Positions 14,423-20,817 of a DNA stretch of 26,830 bases are shown here, piece after piece (positions within the stretch are counted from its first letter, which is position 1; the number at the start of each line of letters is the position of its first letter). The translations under genes and the position numbers were made by a program. The DNA comes from Avoscillospira sp045530865. Its GTDB lineage: Bacteria > Bacillota > Clostridia > Oscillospirales > Oscillospiraceae. The notes beneath the pieces are model-generated. The model was not told where the DNA came from. It made no database searches and saw only the letters and a list, made by a program, of their open reading frames with translations. The stretch is from NCBI GenBank assembly GCA_045530865.1, contig JAZSCX010000089.1:1-26830 (forward strand). Direction: 5' to 3'.

Positions 14423-15685
14423 TCAAAAAGCGCCCATGGCCTCAATGGCTGCGTCCCACGTCCGCAGAGAGGGCAGCGCAAAGGGATCCGTACCCGTTGC
14501 ACGGGCTGTCAGAGCAGAGGACAGCTCAAAGAAATAGAACAATTCTCCCAATGTCTGCGCCGTCAGCTCTCCGGCGCTCACTTCCAGCACCGGCACACCG
14601 GCGTCGTTGTGGGTCTGCACCATGGCGGCCATGGTCTGCTGCTCCACAAAGTCCAGATTTTTGCCGGACAGGAAACCCAGCCCGTCGTAATCCTTCCAGT
14701 CCATCTCCACCGGCAGCTTTTTCGCCAGCGGTTCAAACTGCAGAACCGTTTCAAATACCCGTCCACTGCCGCAGGCCATATCCTCCATGGCGGTCAGATC
14801 ACCGGGCAGCAGCACCGTCTCCGGCTCCACGCCGCCGGGCTCATGCCGCCATGCATACCGCTGCCACCAGCGTCCGAAGGATGCCAGCGCATGATCCGTA
14901 ACGCACAGCAGCTCCCGCCGCCGTCCCTTTCCGGGCAGCACCGCTCTGGCCGCCGCATAGAGCCACGCGGGATTCTCAAAGGCGCGGACATCCAGCTCCC
15001 GCCAGCTCTCCGCAGCACCCTCCAGCACAGACAGGGGGTCGATGCCCGCCACCGCCATGGGGATCAGGGCTGCTGCCGTCAGGGTACTGTCGGTGCCGCC
15101 CAGCTGCTTGGGCATGGGGAACAGCTCATAGCCTTCCTCTTGCGCCATTCGGTGCAGAGGCGTACCCACCACCGTTGCCACGGAGATCCGTTCCTTGGCC
15201 TTGGGGCCGTATTTCCGCTCCATCATCCACCGCAGACCCCGGGCCGTCACATTGGCGCCCAGCTCCCGCCCGGTGGGAGAGATGATGTGCAGGCTGTAAT
15301 CCCGGTCCTCCAGCAGACGGCTCAGCTCCAGCCACTGACGGCCGGAGAGGCTTTCTCCGGCAAACAGCACCTGCGGTGTGCCGAAGAGATTGCGCTGGGC
15401 GCCGCCGTAGAGGTCAACGGCAGCTCTGGCGCCGTCAAAGGTGCAGCCGCTGCCGCAGACCACCAGCACATCGGAGCCTGCGCAGATTTGCTCGGCCCGG
15501 CGGCGGATGGAATGGATCAGCCTTGCCTGAATGCTGTCCGGCAGGCCCAGCCAGCCCAGCAGATCCGGCCCGTCAGGCTGGTTGTTCCGCAGCAGGTTGT
15601 GGGCGTCGAAGATATCCTTTTCGCTGCCCAGCAGCTCCGGCAGGGTCACACAGGTCCAGACGTTGGAAATATCCACATTGATCAT
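14423..15685 (-). CDS. Divergent glucose-6-phosphate-isomerase-like protein (SIS fold)
   Basis: A 420-residue protein that lines up along its length with bacterial phosphoglucose isomerase: DVLVVCGSGCTFDGARAAV (72-90), YSLHIISPTGRELGANV (130-146), QLGGTDSTLTAAALIPMAVAGID (194-216), FETVLQFE, the LDFVEQQ..THNDAGVPVLEV block with a conserved His359, and the GTDPF..PSLRTWDAAI end. Key active-site positions are changed. The usual GGR-[FY]-S motif reads GGTDS, the SKSGTTTE phosphate loop reads SPTGRELGA, and the QEG glutamate region reads CGSG. It may therefore act on another sugar or be inactive as an isomerase. AAAGGAGG precedes the ATG. It has its own promoter and is upstream of the P-loop gene. 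The comparison with PGI was made by eye from memory. Confidence 0.8.
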   Translation of the reverse strand: MINVDISNVWTCVTLPELLGSEKDIFDAHNLLRNNQPDGPDLLGWLGLPDSIQARLIHSIRRRAEQICAGSDVLVVCGSGCTFDGARAAVDLYGGAQRNLFGTPQVLFAGESLSGRQWLELSRLLEDRDYSLHIISPTGRELGANVTARGLRWMMERKYGPKAKERISVATVVGTPLHRMAQEEGYELFPMPKQLGGTDSTLTAAALIPMAVAGIDPLSVLEGAAESWRELDVRAFENPAWLYAAARAVLPGKGRRRELLCVTDHALASFGRWWQRYAWRHEPGGVEPETVLLPGDLTAMEDMACGSGRVFETVLQFEPLAKKLPVEMDWKDYDGLGFLSGKNLDFVEQQTMAAMVQTHNDAGVPVLEVSAGELTAQTLGELFYFFELSSALTARATGTDPFALPSLRTWDAAIEAMGAF

Positions 15686-15716
15686 GGCAGGGCCTCCTTT
15701 GATACATCTTGCCTAT

Positions 15717-15745
15717 AGTTTACCACGGTTGGCGGAAATTGACAA
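15717..15745 (-). promoter_or_regulatory. Putative sigma-A promoter of the isomerase-like gene
   Basis: On the minus strand, TTGTCA (15740-15745) and TAAACT (15717-15722) are 17 bases apart, giving a leader of roughly 25 bases to the ATG at 15685. Confidence 0.7.
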
Positions 15746-15780
15746 TCGAAAAACAGCCCGACAAAGCTGATCTGCAACGG

Positions 15781-15957
15781 TATCACTCCGTGATGATTCA
15801 AAAATAAATGCAAACATCTGAGGATGTTTGCATTTTCTTTTACATTTTCGAAGAAAATATATCACAGGCGAAGCCTATATCACACGCCAAAGGCGTATAT
15901 CATGGATTTGCGTCGCAAATCTATATCATTGCGCATTGGGCATAGCCCTATGCGCAA
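15781..15957. repeat. Multi-armed hairpin array with TATATCAC linkers (copy B)
   Basis: Related to copy A at 4274-4516 and in the same orientation. It has ATCAC/GTGAT (15782-15794), a central 13-bp stem AAATGCAAACATC with its complement (15806-15835), a 25-base stretch shared with copy A (15842-15866), then GGC/GCC, CGCC/GGCG and GATTTGC/GCAAATC arms between TATATCAC-like linkers. It ends in a strong stem TTGCGCAT/ATGCGCAA (15929-15957). The left-hand GTGATATA half of copy A is missing. The ribosome-binding site of the next gene starts within 5 bases of its end. Confidence 0.8.
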
Positions 15958-15973
15958 ATGGGAGGCGTTTTTT

Positions 15974-16945
15974 ATGTGTACAGCCATTTCCTGCCGGATG
16001 GGCAGCCATTATTTCGGCAGAACACTGGATCATACGCACACTTACGGAGAATCGGTGGTGATCCTGCCGCGGAACTGCCGTTTGCCGTACCGGTTTGTCA
16101 AGCCTCTGCCGAGGCAGTATGCCATGATCGGCATTGCCCATGTGGCGGAGGACATTCCCCTGTACTACGATGGTGTGAACGAAAAGGGACTTGCCATGGC
16201 GGGGCTGAATTTTGTGGGCAACGCCTGCTATGACGATCCGGAAGCGGGCAAATGCAATGTGGCGCAGTTTGAGCTGCTGCCGTGGGTGCTGACCCATTGC
16301 GCCACCGTGCGGGAGGCAGGAGAGCTGCTGGCCCGTACCCATGTGACCAATACGGCCATCTCTCCGGACTATCCGCCGGCGGAGCTGCACTGGCTGCTGG
16401 CGGACAGCAGAGACTGCGCCGTGCTGGAGATCACGGAAGAGGGACTGCACCTGTACCCCAATCCGGTGGGCGTGCTGACCAACAACCCGCCCTTTCCCAT
16501 GCAGCTGTTCCGGCTGAACGATTTTATGGGGCTTACCAGCAAAATGGGGCAGAACCGCTTTTCCGACAAACTGAACCTGCAGGTCTACAGCCGGGGCATG
16601 GGCGCATTGGGTCTGCCGGGTGACTGGTCCTCCCAGTCCCGGTTCGTGCGTGCGGCCTTTGTGAAATTTCATGCCTGCGGCGGCGATACGGAAGCAGAGC
16701 GGGTGGGACAGCTGTTTCATATTTTGGGCTCCGTGGAAATGCCTCTGGGCTGCTGCAGCGCGGAGAACGGCTCTCAGATGCACACGGTCTATACGTCCTG
16801 CTGCAATGCGGAAACAGGCGTCTACTATTATACGTCTTACCACAACCGGCAGATCACGGCAGTGGAGCTGCACCGGGAGGATCTGAACAGCACGGTTCCG
16901 CGAATCTATCCTCTGCAAACGAAGGAGCAGATCGCCGTTCCGTAA
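15974..16945 (+). CDS. bsh: Choloylglycine (bile salt) hydrolase
   Basis: An Ntn hydrolase that cleaves the amide of glycine- or taurine-conjugated bile salts. The 323-residue protein begins MCTAIS; removal of Met exposes the catalytic Cys2. Other expected active-site residues are in place: Arg16 and Asp19 (YFGRTLD), Asn79 in GLAMAGLNFVG, Asn170 in PNPVGVLTNNPPF, and Arg223 in GLPGDWSSQSRFVR. The GLNF block and LFHILGSVEMP match bile salt hydrolases better than penicillin V acylases, though substrate choice needs testing. There is no signal peptide, so it is cytosolic. The ATG at 15974 was chosen because Cys must be residue 2 and GGAGG lies 8 bases upstream; the longer in-frame reading runs through the repeat. 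No promoter is obvious between repeat B and the gene. Confidence 0.93.
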   Translation: MCTAISCRMGSHYFGRTLDHTHTYGESVVILPRNCRLPYRFVKPLPRQYAMIGIAHVAEDIPLYYDGVNEKGLAMAGLNFVGNACYDDPEAGKCNVAQFELLPWVLTHCATVREAGELLARTHVTNTAISPDYPPAELHWLLADSRDCAVLEITEEGLHLYPNPVGVLTNNPPFPMQLFRLNDFMGLTSKMGQNRFSDKLNLQVYSRGMGALGLPGDWSSQSRFVRAAFVKFHACGGDTEAERVGQLFHILGSVEMPLGCCSAENGSQMHTVYTSCCNAETGVYYYTSYHNRQITAVELHREDLNSTVPRIYPLQTKEQIAVP

Positions 16946-16964
16946 ACGCTTGCCTGCAATCCGC

Positions 16965-17024
16965 GTAGGGGCCGGCCTCCCGGACAGCCCGTTTCTTTCG
17001 GGGCGTCGAGGACGCAGCCCCCTA
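16965..17024. repeat. Inverted-repeat element with GTAGGGG / CCCCTAC ends
   Basis: GTAGGGG and CCCCTAC bound a roughly 60-base GC-rich segment with an inner GGC..GCC stem. The sequence resembles the CCGCCCTACG/CGTAGGGCGG stem at 13779-13817 and the GGGTCGCCCCTACG string at 20801-20813. It lies between the bile salt hydrolase and permease genes, ahead of the permease promoter. Confidence 0.5.
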
Positions 17025-17125
17025 CCGCCCCAACGAAACTCCGGCTGCACAGTACAGACCGTTCCCTCATGTCGAATCTCAGTTCTGCAAATGAAAGAAA
17101 AATGGATAAAAATTTGCATCTGCAA

Positions 17126-17154
17126 TTGACATCCCCCTGCTGCGCGGATACAAT
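17126..17154 (+). promoter_or_regulatory. Putative sigma-A promoter of the permease gene
   Basis: TTGACA (17126-17131) and TACAAT (17149-17154) with a 17-base spacer. The leader to the ATG at 17193 is about 32 bases, with AAGAGGGA as ribosome-binding site. Confidence 0.85.
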
Positions 17155-17192
17155 ATTTCCATTAAAAAAGAAAGAAAGAAAAGAGGGACAAT

Positions 17193-18584
17193 ATGAACAA
17201 TAAGCTGGAAAGAAAGTACGGCCTGTTCACTGCCATCTGTATGGTAGTCGGCATCGTCATCGGTTCCGGTGTGTTTTTCAAGGCGCAGACCATCCTGTCC
17301 AAAACCGGCGGCGATATGCCTCTGGGCATTCTGGCATGGATCATCGGCGGCGCCATCATGCTGGTATGCCTGCTGACCTTCTCCTTTATGGGACAAAAGT
17401 ATGAACGGGTCAACGGCCTTGTTGACTATGCCGAAGCTACGGTAGGCCCCCGGTACGGCTACTACATGGGCTGGTTCTCCGCCACCATCTATTTCCCCGG
17501 CATGACCTCCGCGCTGGCGTGGCTGTCTGCCCGCTATACGCTGGAGTTCCTGACCTCCGCCAACCCCAACTTCCCCATGAGCATCCCCGCAGCACAGGGC
17601 GGCTGCATCATCGGCCCGGAGTGCATGGCTCTGACCCTGTTCTACCTCTGCATGACCTACGGCATGAACGCCCTGTCTCCCAAGCTGGCCGGCAAGTTCC
17701 AGACCAGCACCACGGTCATCAAGCTGATCCCCCTGAGCCTCATGGCTATCGTGGGACTGATCTACGGCCTGTCCAGCGGCACCCTGCAGGAAAACTTCGT
17801 CACCACCGCGCAGGTGGAAAATGTGGCGGCAAGTCCCCTGTTCGCGGCAGTCTGCGCCACGGCCTTTGCCTATGAAGGCTGGATCATTGCCACCTCCATC
17901 AACTCGGAGATCAAGGATTCCAAGAAAAATCTGCCCCGAGCGCTGATTCTGGGCGGCATTATCATCGTCGCTGTGTACATTCTGTACTATATCGGCGTCG
18001 CCGGCGGCGCCACCAATCAGGCGCTCATCGATACCGGCGCCACCGTGGCCTTCACCAACATCTTCGGCGGCGTGCTGGGCAATATCCTGAACCTGTTCAT
18101 CGCCATTTCCTGCCTCGGCACCTGCAATGGCCTCATGCTGGGCTGCAGCCGCTGCATGTACTCTCTGGCCGACCGCGGCGAAGGCCCCGCTCCCGAGATC
18201 TACGGTCAGGTGGACAGCAAGACCAATATGCCCGGCAACTCCGCGGTCTTTGCCCTGCTGGTGACGGCAGCATGGTTCCTGTATTTCTATGCCTCCAATC
18301 TGGCCGGCATCTGGTCCGGCCCCTTCGTGTTCGACTCCACGGAGCTGCCCATCATCACCATCTATCTGATGTACCTGCCCATCCTGATCCAGTGGATGCG
18401 CAAGGAAAAGGATCAGCCGGTGCTGCGCCGCTTCGTATTCCCCATTCTGGCGCTCTGCGGCAGCCTGTTCATGGTGCTGGCCTGCGCCCTCAGCCACCGC
18501 ATGGCCTGCGTGTGGTACCTGATCGTCTTTGCGGTGATCATGGTCATCGGCGGCCTTGTGGATAAATCCAGAAAGAAGAAATAA
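17193..18584 (+). CDS. APC-superfamily amino-acid permease
   Basis: A 463-residue inner-membrane transporter with about twelve hydrophobic segments. The first membrane helix has the glycine-rich APC motif GIVIGSGVFFKAQTIL (residues 20-35), which binds the amino group of the substrate in LeuT-fold carriers. The sixth-segment region reads AAVCATAFAYEGWIIATSINSEIKDSKKNLPRALILG, typical of the LAT/SteT branch of amino-acid exchangers. The C-terminal tail is short and basic (DKSRKKK). Which amino acid it moves cannot be read from the sequence. It is monocistronic with a good promoter, and a shared stem-loop at 18667-18710 separates it from the convergent zinc-ribbon gene. Confidence 0.9.
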   Translation: MNNKLERKYGLFTAICMVVGIVIGSGVFFKAQTILSKTGGDMPLGILAWIIGGAIMLVCLLTFSFMGQKYERVNGLVDYAEATVGPRYGYYMGWFSATIYFPGMTSALAWLSARYTLEFLTSANPNFPMSIPAAQGGCIIGPECMALTLFYLCMTYGMNALSPKLAGKFQTSTTVIKLIPLSLMAIVGLIYGLSSGTLQENFVTTAQVENVAASPLFAAVCATAFAYEGWIIATSINSEIKDSKKNLPRALILGGIIIVAVYILYYIGVAGGATNQALIDTGATVAFTNIFGGVLGNILNLFIAISCLGTCNGLMLGCSRCMYSLADRGEGPAPEIYGQVDSKTNMPGNSAVFALLVTAAWFLYFYASNLAGIWSGPFVFDSTELPIITIYLMYLPILIQWMRKEKDQPVLRRFVFPILALCGSLFMVLACALSHRMACVWYLIVFAVIMVIGGLVDKSRKKK

Positions 18585-18610
18585 CTCCCGCAGCTGGCTG
18601 CGCAACAAAG

Positions 18611-18649
18611 GCCCCCTCTGACGAGGGGGCTGGCGCGGCGCAAACCGCG
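18611..18649. repeat. Paired GC hairpins downstream of the permease gene
   Basis: GCCCCCTC/GAGGGGGC (18611-18630) is followed by CGCGG/CCGCG (18634-18649) and then CTGGGGGAGAG. The order of arms suggests one more member of the dispersed hairpin elements in this window. Confidence 0.6.
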
Positions 18650-18666
18650 TCTGGGGGAGAGAAAAC

Positions 18667-18710
18667 AAGAACCGGAGCAGTACAAAAGCAGTACAAAAGC
18701 TCCGGTTCTT
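18667..18710. terminator. Stem-loop between convergent genes, likely bidirectional terminator
   Basis: A perfect 12-bp stem, AAGAACCGGAGC (18667-18678) with GCTCCGGTTCTT (18699-18710). The 20-base loop contains a tandem AGTACAAAAGC repeat. CTTATTTC follows on the plus strand and GTTTTCTCTC on the minus strand. It sits between the permease and zinc-ribbon genes. Confidence 0.65.
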
Positions 18711-18754
18711 CTTATTTCTGCGTTAAGAGCTGCCGATGAAAATGCACGGCAACT

Positions 18755-19129
18755 TCACGACTTGCGGATGAAACGTTCATTGCATTTGGGGCAGCGGATA
18801 TTGATCTTTCCCCGGCCGCGGGGCACACGGACAGTCTGCTTGCAGCGGGGGCAGCGGAAATACCGGTGCTCCCGGTCTTTCAAATGGGCAAAAAAGTTCA
18901 GAAATGCCGCGTTTTCCCGCCGCCGGGCCTCCAGATTGCGGGAATACATCCGGAAAATACACCAGACCAGCGGAATGTAGGCCAGCAGCGTCAGAAAGGC
19001 AAGCCCTTTGAATATGGAACCCAGCACCATCAGCACCACGCCGGTCAGCAGCAGCGCCCCATTCAGTTTATCGGATCCGTACCGGCCCAGCATGAAATTG
19101 CGGAACCAGTCGCCTATTCTACGAAACAT
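18755..19129 (-). CDS. Small membrane protein with C-terminal zinc ribbon
   Basis: A 124-residue protein of unknown function. Two adjacent hydrophobic segments lie at about 24-40 and 43-60 (GALLLTGVVLMVLG and GLAFLTLLAYIPLVWCIF). They are followed by a basic cytoplasmic helix (SRNLEARRRENAAFLNFFAHLKDREHRY) and a zinc ribbon with CPRC (93-96) and CPKC (113-116) separated by a basic strand. The pattern suggests a membrane-tethered zinc-ribbon protein; the RVPRGRGKINIRCPKC block is common in such ribbons. AGGAGA precedes the ATG, and a promoter lies upstream. Confidence 0.85.
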   Translation of the reverse strand: MFRRIGDWFRNFMLGRYGSDKLNGALLLTGVVLMVLGSIFKGLAFLTLLAYIPLVWCIFRMYSRNLEARRRENAAFLNFFAHLKDREHRYFRCPRCKQTVRVPRGRGKINIRCPKCNERFIRKS

Positions 19130-19161
19130 AAACGATCTCCTGTTATCATCGAGTTATCCCT

Positions 19162-19189
19162 ATTATACCGCGAAAATCACAGGAAACAA
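19162..19189 (-). promoter_or_regulatory. Putative sigma-A promoter of the zinc-ribbon gene
   Basis: On the minus strand, a perfect TATAAT (19162-19167) with TTGTTT (19184-19189) 16 bases upstream, some 30 bases before the ATG. It lies just past the end of the metallophosphoesterase gene. Confidence 0.65.
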
Positions 19190-19218
19190 CCCCCGGAAAG
19201 CCAATGTTTACAGAACGT

Positions 19219-20031
19219 TTACTGTTTTTTCAGCACGATCGTGGGAATATGGGGCCGGTTCCACAGACGAACGCCGCCGACGCCCCGGGTGACTGCCACA
19301 GTGGTGCGGTCTTTGCAGAGAAGTCCCTCTTCGTTATCGGGGAAAAATGACCGGTTCACACTGAGCAGACCGCCCACAAAGGGCAGCCGGATCACACCGC
19401 CGTGACCGTGTCCTGCCAGCACCAGATCGGTGCCGGTGGGGGCCCACTGGGTCAGCATATCGTTCCGGTGGGCCAGCATGACCAGATAGGGATCACCGCC
19501 GGTCTCCTCCCGGATGCGGCTGACCAGCTTGGCAGGGCGCTCCATATCGGCATAGGCGTTGGGATCGTCCACACCGGCAATGACCAGCTGCTGCCCATGC
19601 TGCTCCAGTAGCCGGTAGTCATTCTGCAGCACCGTCACGCCCAGTTCTTCCATCTGCCGCAGCATCCCTTCCGTGTCGGATATGGTCCATTCGTGATTGC
19701 CTGTGACAAAATAGGTGGGCGCAATGGCGGTCAGACCGGAAAGCAGAGGCGGCAGCATGACAAGATCGGCATCCCGGTGCACCAGATCGCCGCTGATGGC
19801 GATGAGATCCGGCCGGGAACGTTCCATGGCAGCCAGAAGCCTGCGGTTGTCCTCTCCCAGCTCCGCGCCGTGGAAATCGGCCAGCAGGGTGATCCGCAGG
19901 CCGTCAAAGGCATCGGGAAGCCGATCGGATGTCACGACCCAGTCCTCGGTTTCAATGGATGTATAGGTAAAAACCGTCACAATCGCCAGCGCGGCGGCAG
20001 CGGCGGTCAGAATTTTTTTCCGTTTCTTCAT
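19219..20031 (-). CDS. Membrane-anchored metallophosphoesterase
   Basis: A 270-residue calcineurin-like phosphoesterase. The N-terminus is KKRKK followed by a hydrophobic segment (about 7-24), a signal anchor without an obvious cleavage site, so the catalytic domain is probably outside the membrane. Metal-ligand motifs appear in order: ADFHG (Asp52, His54), SGDLVH (81-85), TGNHE (110-114), MLAHRND and LAGHGHGG near 207. This is the YkuE/YaeI-like type; the substrate is unknown. The ATG at 20031 has GGAGGG six bases upstream and was preferred to a TTG two codons before it. The ribosome-binding site lies in one arm of a perfect 15-bp palindrome (20033-20072). Confidence 0.92.
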   Translation of the reverse strand: MKKRKKILTAAAAALAIVTVFTYTSIETEDWVVTSDRLPDAFDGLRITLLADFHGAELGEDNRRLLAAMERSRPDLIAISGDLVHRDADLVMLPPLLSGLTAIAPTYFVTGNHEWTISDTEGMLRQMEELGVTVLQNDYRLLEQHGQQLVIAGVDDPNAYADMERPAKLVSRIREETGGDPYLVMLAHRNDMLTQWAPTGTDLVLAGHGHGGVIRLPFVGGLLSVNRSFFPDNEEGLLCKDRTTVAVTRGVGGVRLWNRPHIPTIVLKKQ

Positions 20032-20032
20032 G

Positions 20033-20072
20033 GACAACCCTCCTGTGACCAGTATACCACAGGAGGGTTGTC
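20033..20072 (-). promoter_or_regulatory. Perfect 15-bp palindrome over the ribosome-binding site of the phosphoesterase gene
   Basis: GACAACCCTCCTGTG (20033-20047) and its exact complement (20058-20072) flank a 10-base spacer. On the minus strand the spacer holds TATACT, a possible -10, and the arm next to the gene holds GGAGGG, the ribosome-binding site, ending at the base before the ATG. It is either an operator around the promoter or an RNA stem that hides the ribosome-binding site. Confidence 0.7.
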
Positions 20073-20129
20073 AAAAAGTGACAGAATTGTAAATGTACGC
20101 GGCACTCCTTAGTCGTGTCATTGGCAAAG

Positions 20130-20230
20130 CCTTCTCCTTGACGCCGCCCGCAGGCGGTGTGCGTAGCGCAACCGAGCGAAGCTCGGCTCTTAGCGCGGAG
20201 AAGGAGAAGGTGTCACGGCAAAGCCGTGAC
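20130..20230. repeat. Multi-armed inverted-repeat element
   Basis: Outer arms CCTTCTCCTT (20130-20139) and AAGGAGAAGG (20201-20210) enclose CCGCC/GGCGG (20143-20156), TGCG/CGCA (20160-20170) and CCGAG/CTCGG (20172-20186) hairpins. Just outside, GTCACGGC/GCCGTGAC forms another stem (20212-20230). It opens the long gene-free stretch 20032-20817. Between this and the next element, TAGGGTAC/GTACCCTA (20241-20273) is another 8-bp pair. Confidence 0.75.
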
Positions 20231-20274
20231 GGATGAGGGGTAGGGTACACATTTTCCGCAGAGAAGTACCCTAA

Positions 20275-20751
20275 GCCTCCGGCGGCCTATTCTTTTTGCT
20301 TGCCCAAAAAGAATAGGAAGAAAAACGGCAATTAAGGGGAGGGCTTTTTACAAAGACGCCTTTCCGGGTTGGAACTAAGGCTTTGCGCGTCACGTTGTTT
20401 GCGCAAAGCCAAGTTCCTGCCCAGCTTCTTCGCTCCCTTGCCTCCGCCACAGGCGGCGGTCGCTCGAAGCCCCTTAATAATCCCCTCCTCCGACGTCCAA
20501 AAGAAATCCGAACATAAGGTGTGCCAGCAGTGCAGTACAGAAAGGTGTGTGCCGATCAATACACCACACTCCTCCGTTCACGGTGCAGGCACTGAAACCT
20601 TTTATTGCAATTGCAAACACGCGCGCCGGGAGGGGGTACATAGGGGGAGCGTGGCTTGTTTGCGGGAGCAAACACACAACGCTCTCCCCCTATGTGGTGT
20701 TTCTTTGCCCCACTTTCTTTGACCAAACAAAGAAAGTGGGCCGCCGGAGGC
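20275..20751. repeat. 477-bp composite element with 13-bp terminal inverted repeats
   Basis: It is bounded by GCCTCCGGCGGCC (20275-20287) and its exact complement (20739-20751). Next to each end is a 12-bp hairpin: CCTATTCTTTTT (20286-20317) and CCACTTTCTTTG (20710-20739), each with its complement. Inside are TTAAGGGG/CCCCTTAA (20332 and 20470), a 16-bp stem with a small bulge at 20371-20417, a CCGCC/GGCGG hairpin near 20445, and a long stem at 20638-20695 (ACATAGGGGGAGCG with its near-complement). No convincing protein is encoded. A further copy of the 13-base end lies at 26681-26693. Confidence 0.8.
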
Positions 20752-20789
20752 ATCAGCACTTGCACAAGAAAATACCCGCCTACATGTGT

Positions 20790-20806
20790 GCGACCGCAAG
20801 GGTCGC
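20790..20806 (-). terminator. Hairpin just after the clpC stop
   Basis: GCGACC and GGTCGC pair around GCAAG, 12 bases beyond the clpC stop. No T-run follows on the minus strand. It may be part of a GTAGGGG-type repeat and serve only as an mRNA end. Confidence 0.4.
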
Positions 20807-20817
20807 CCCTACGTTTT

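Noticed and set aside
14345..15718. A 457-codon plus-strand open frame opposite the isomerase-like gene
   Set aside because: Low-complexity shadow translation (Gln/His/Arg-rich); the minus-strand reading aligns with a known fold and has a promoter and ribosome-binding site.
15828..15973. An N-terminal extension of the bile salt hydrolase into the repeat
   Set aside because: The enzyme needs Cys at position 2, which only the ATG at 15974 provides, with a good ribosome-binding site.
17079..18668. A 529-codon minus-strand open frame opposite the APC permease
   Set aside because: Antisense shadow; the plus-strand gene has a consensus promoter and clear membrane segments.
20369..20722. Several open frames of 60-120 codons in the 20.3-20.8 kb region on both strands
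   Set aside because: They fall inside the self-complementary 477-bp element, so mirrored open frames appear on both strands; none has a credible start or motif.
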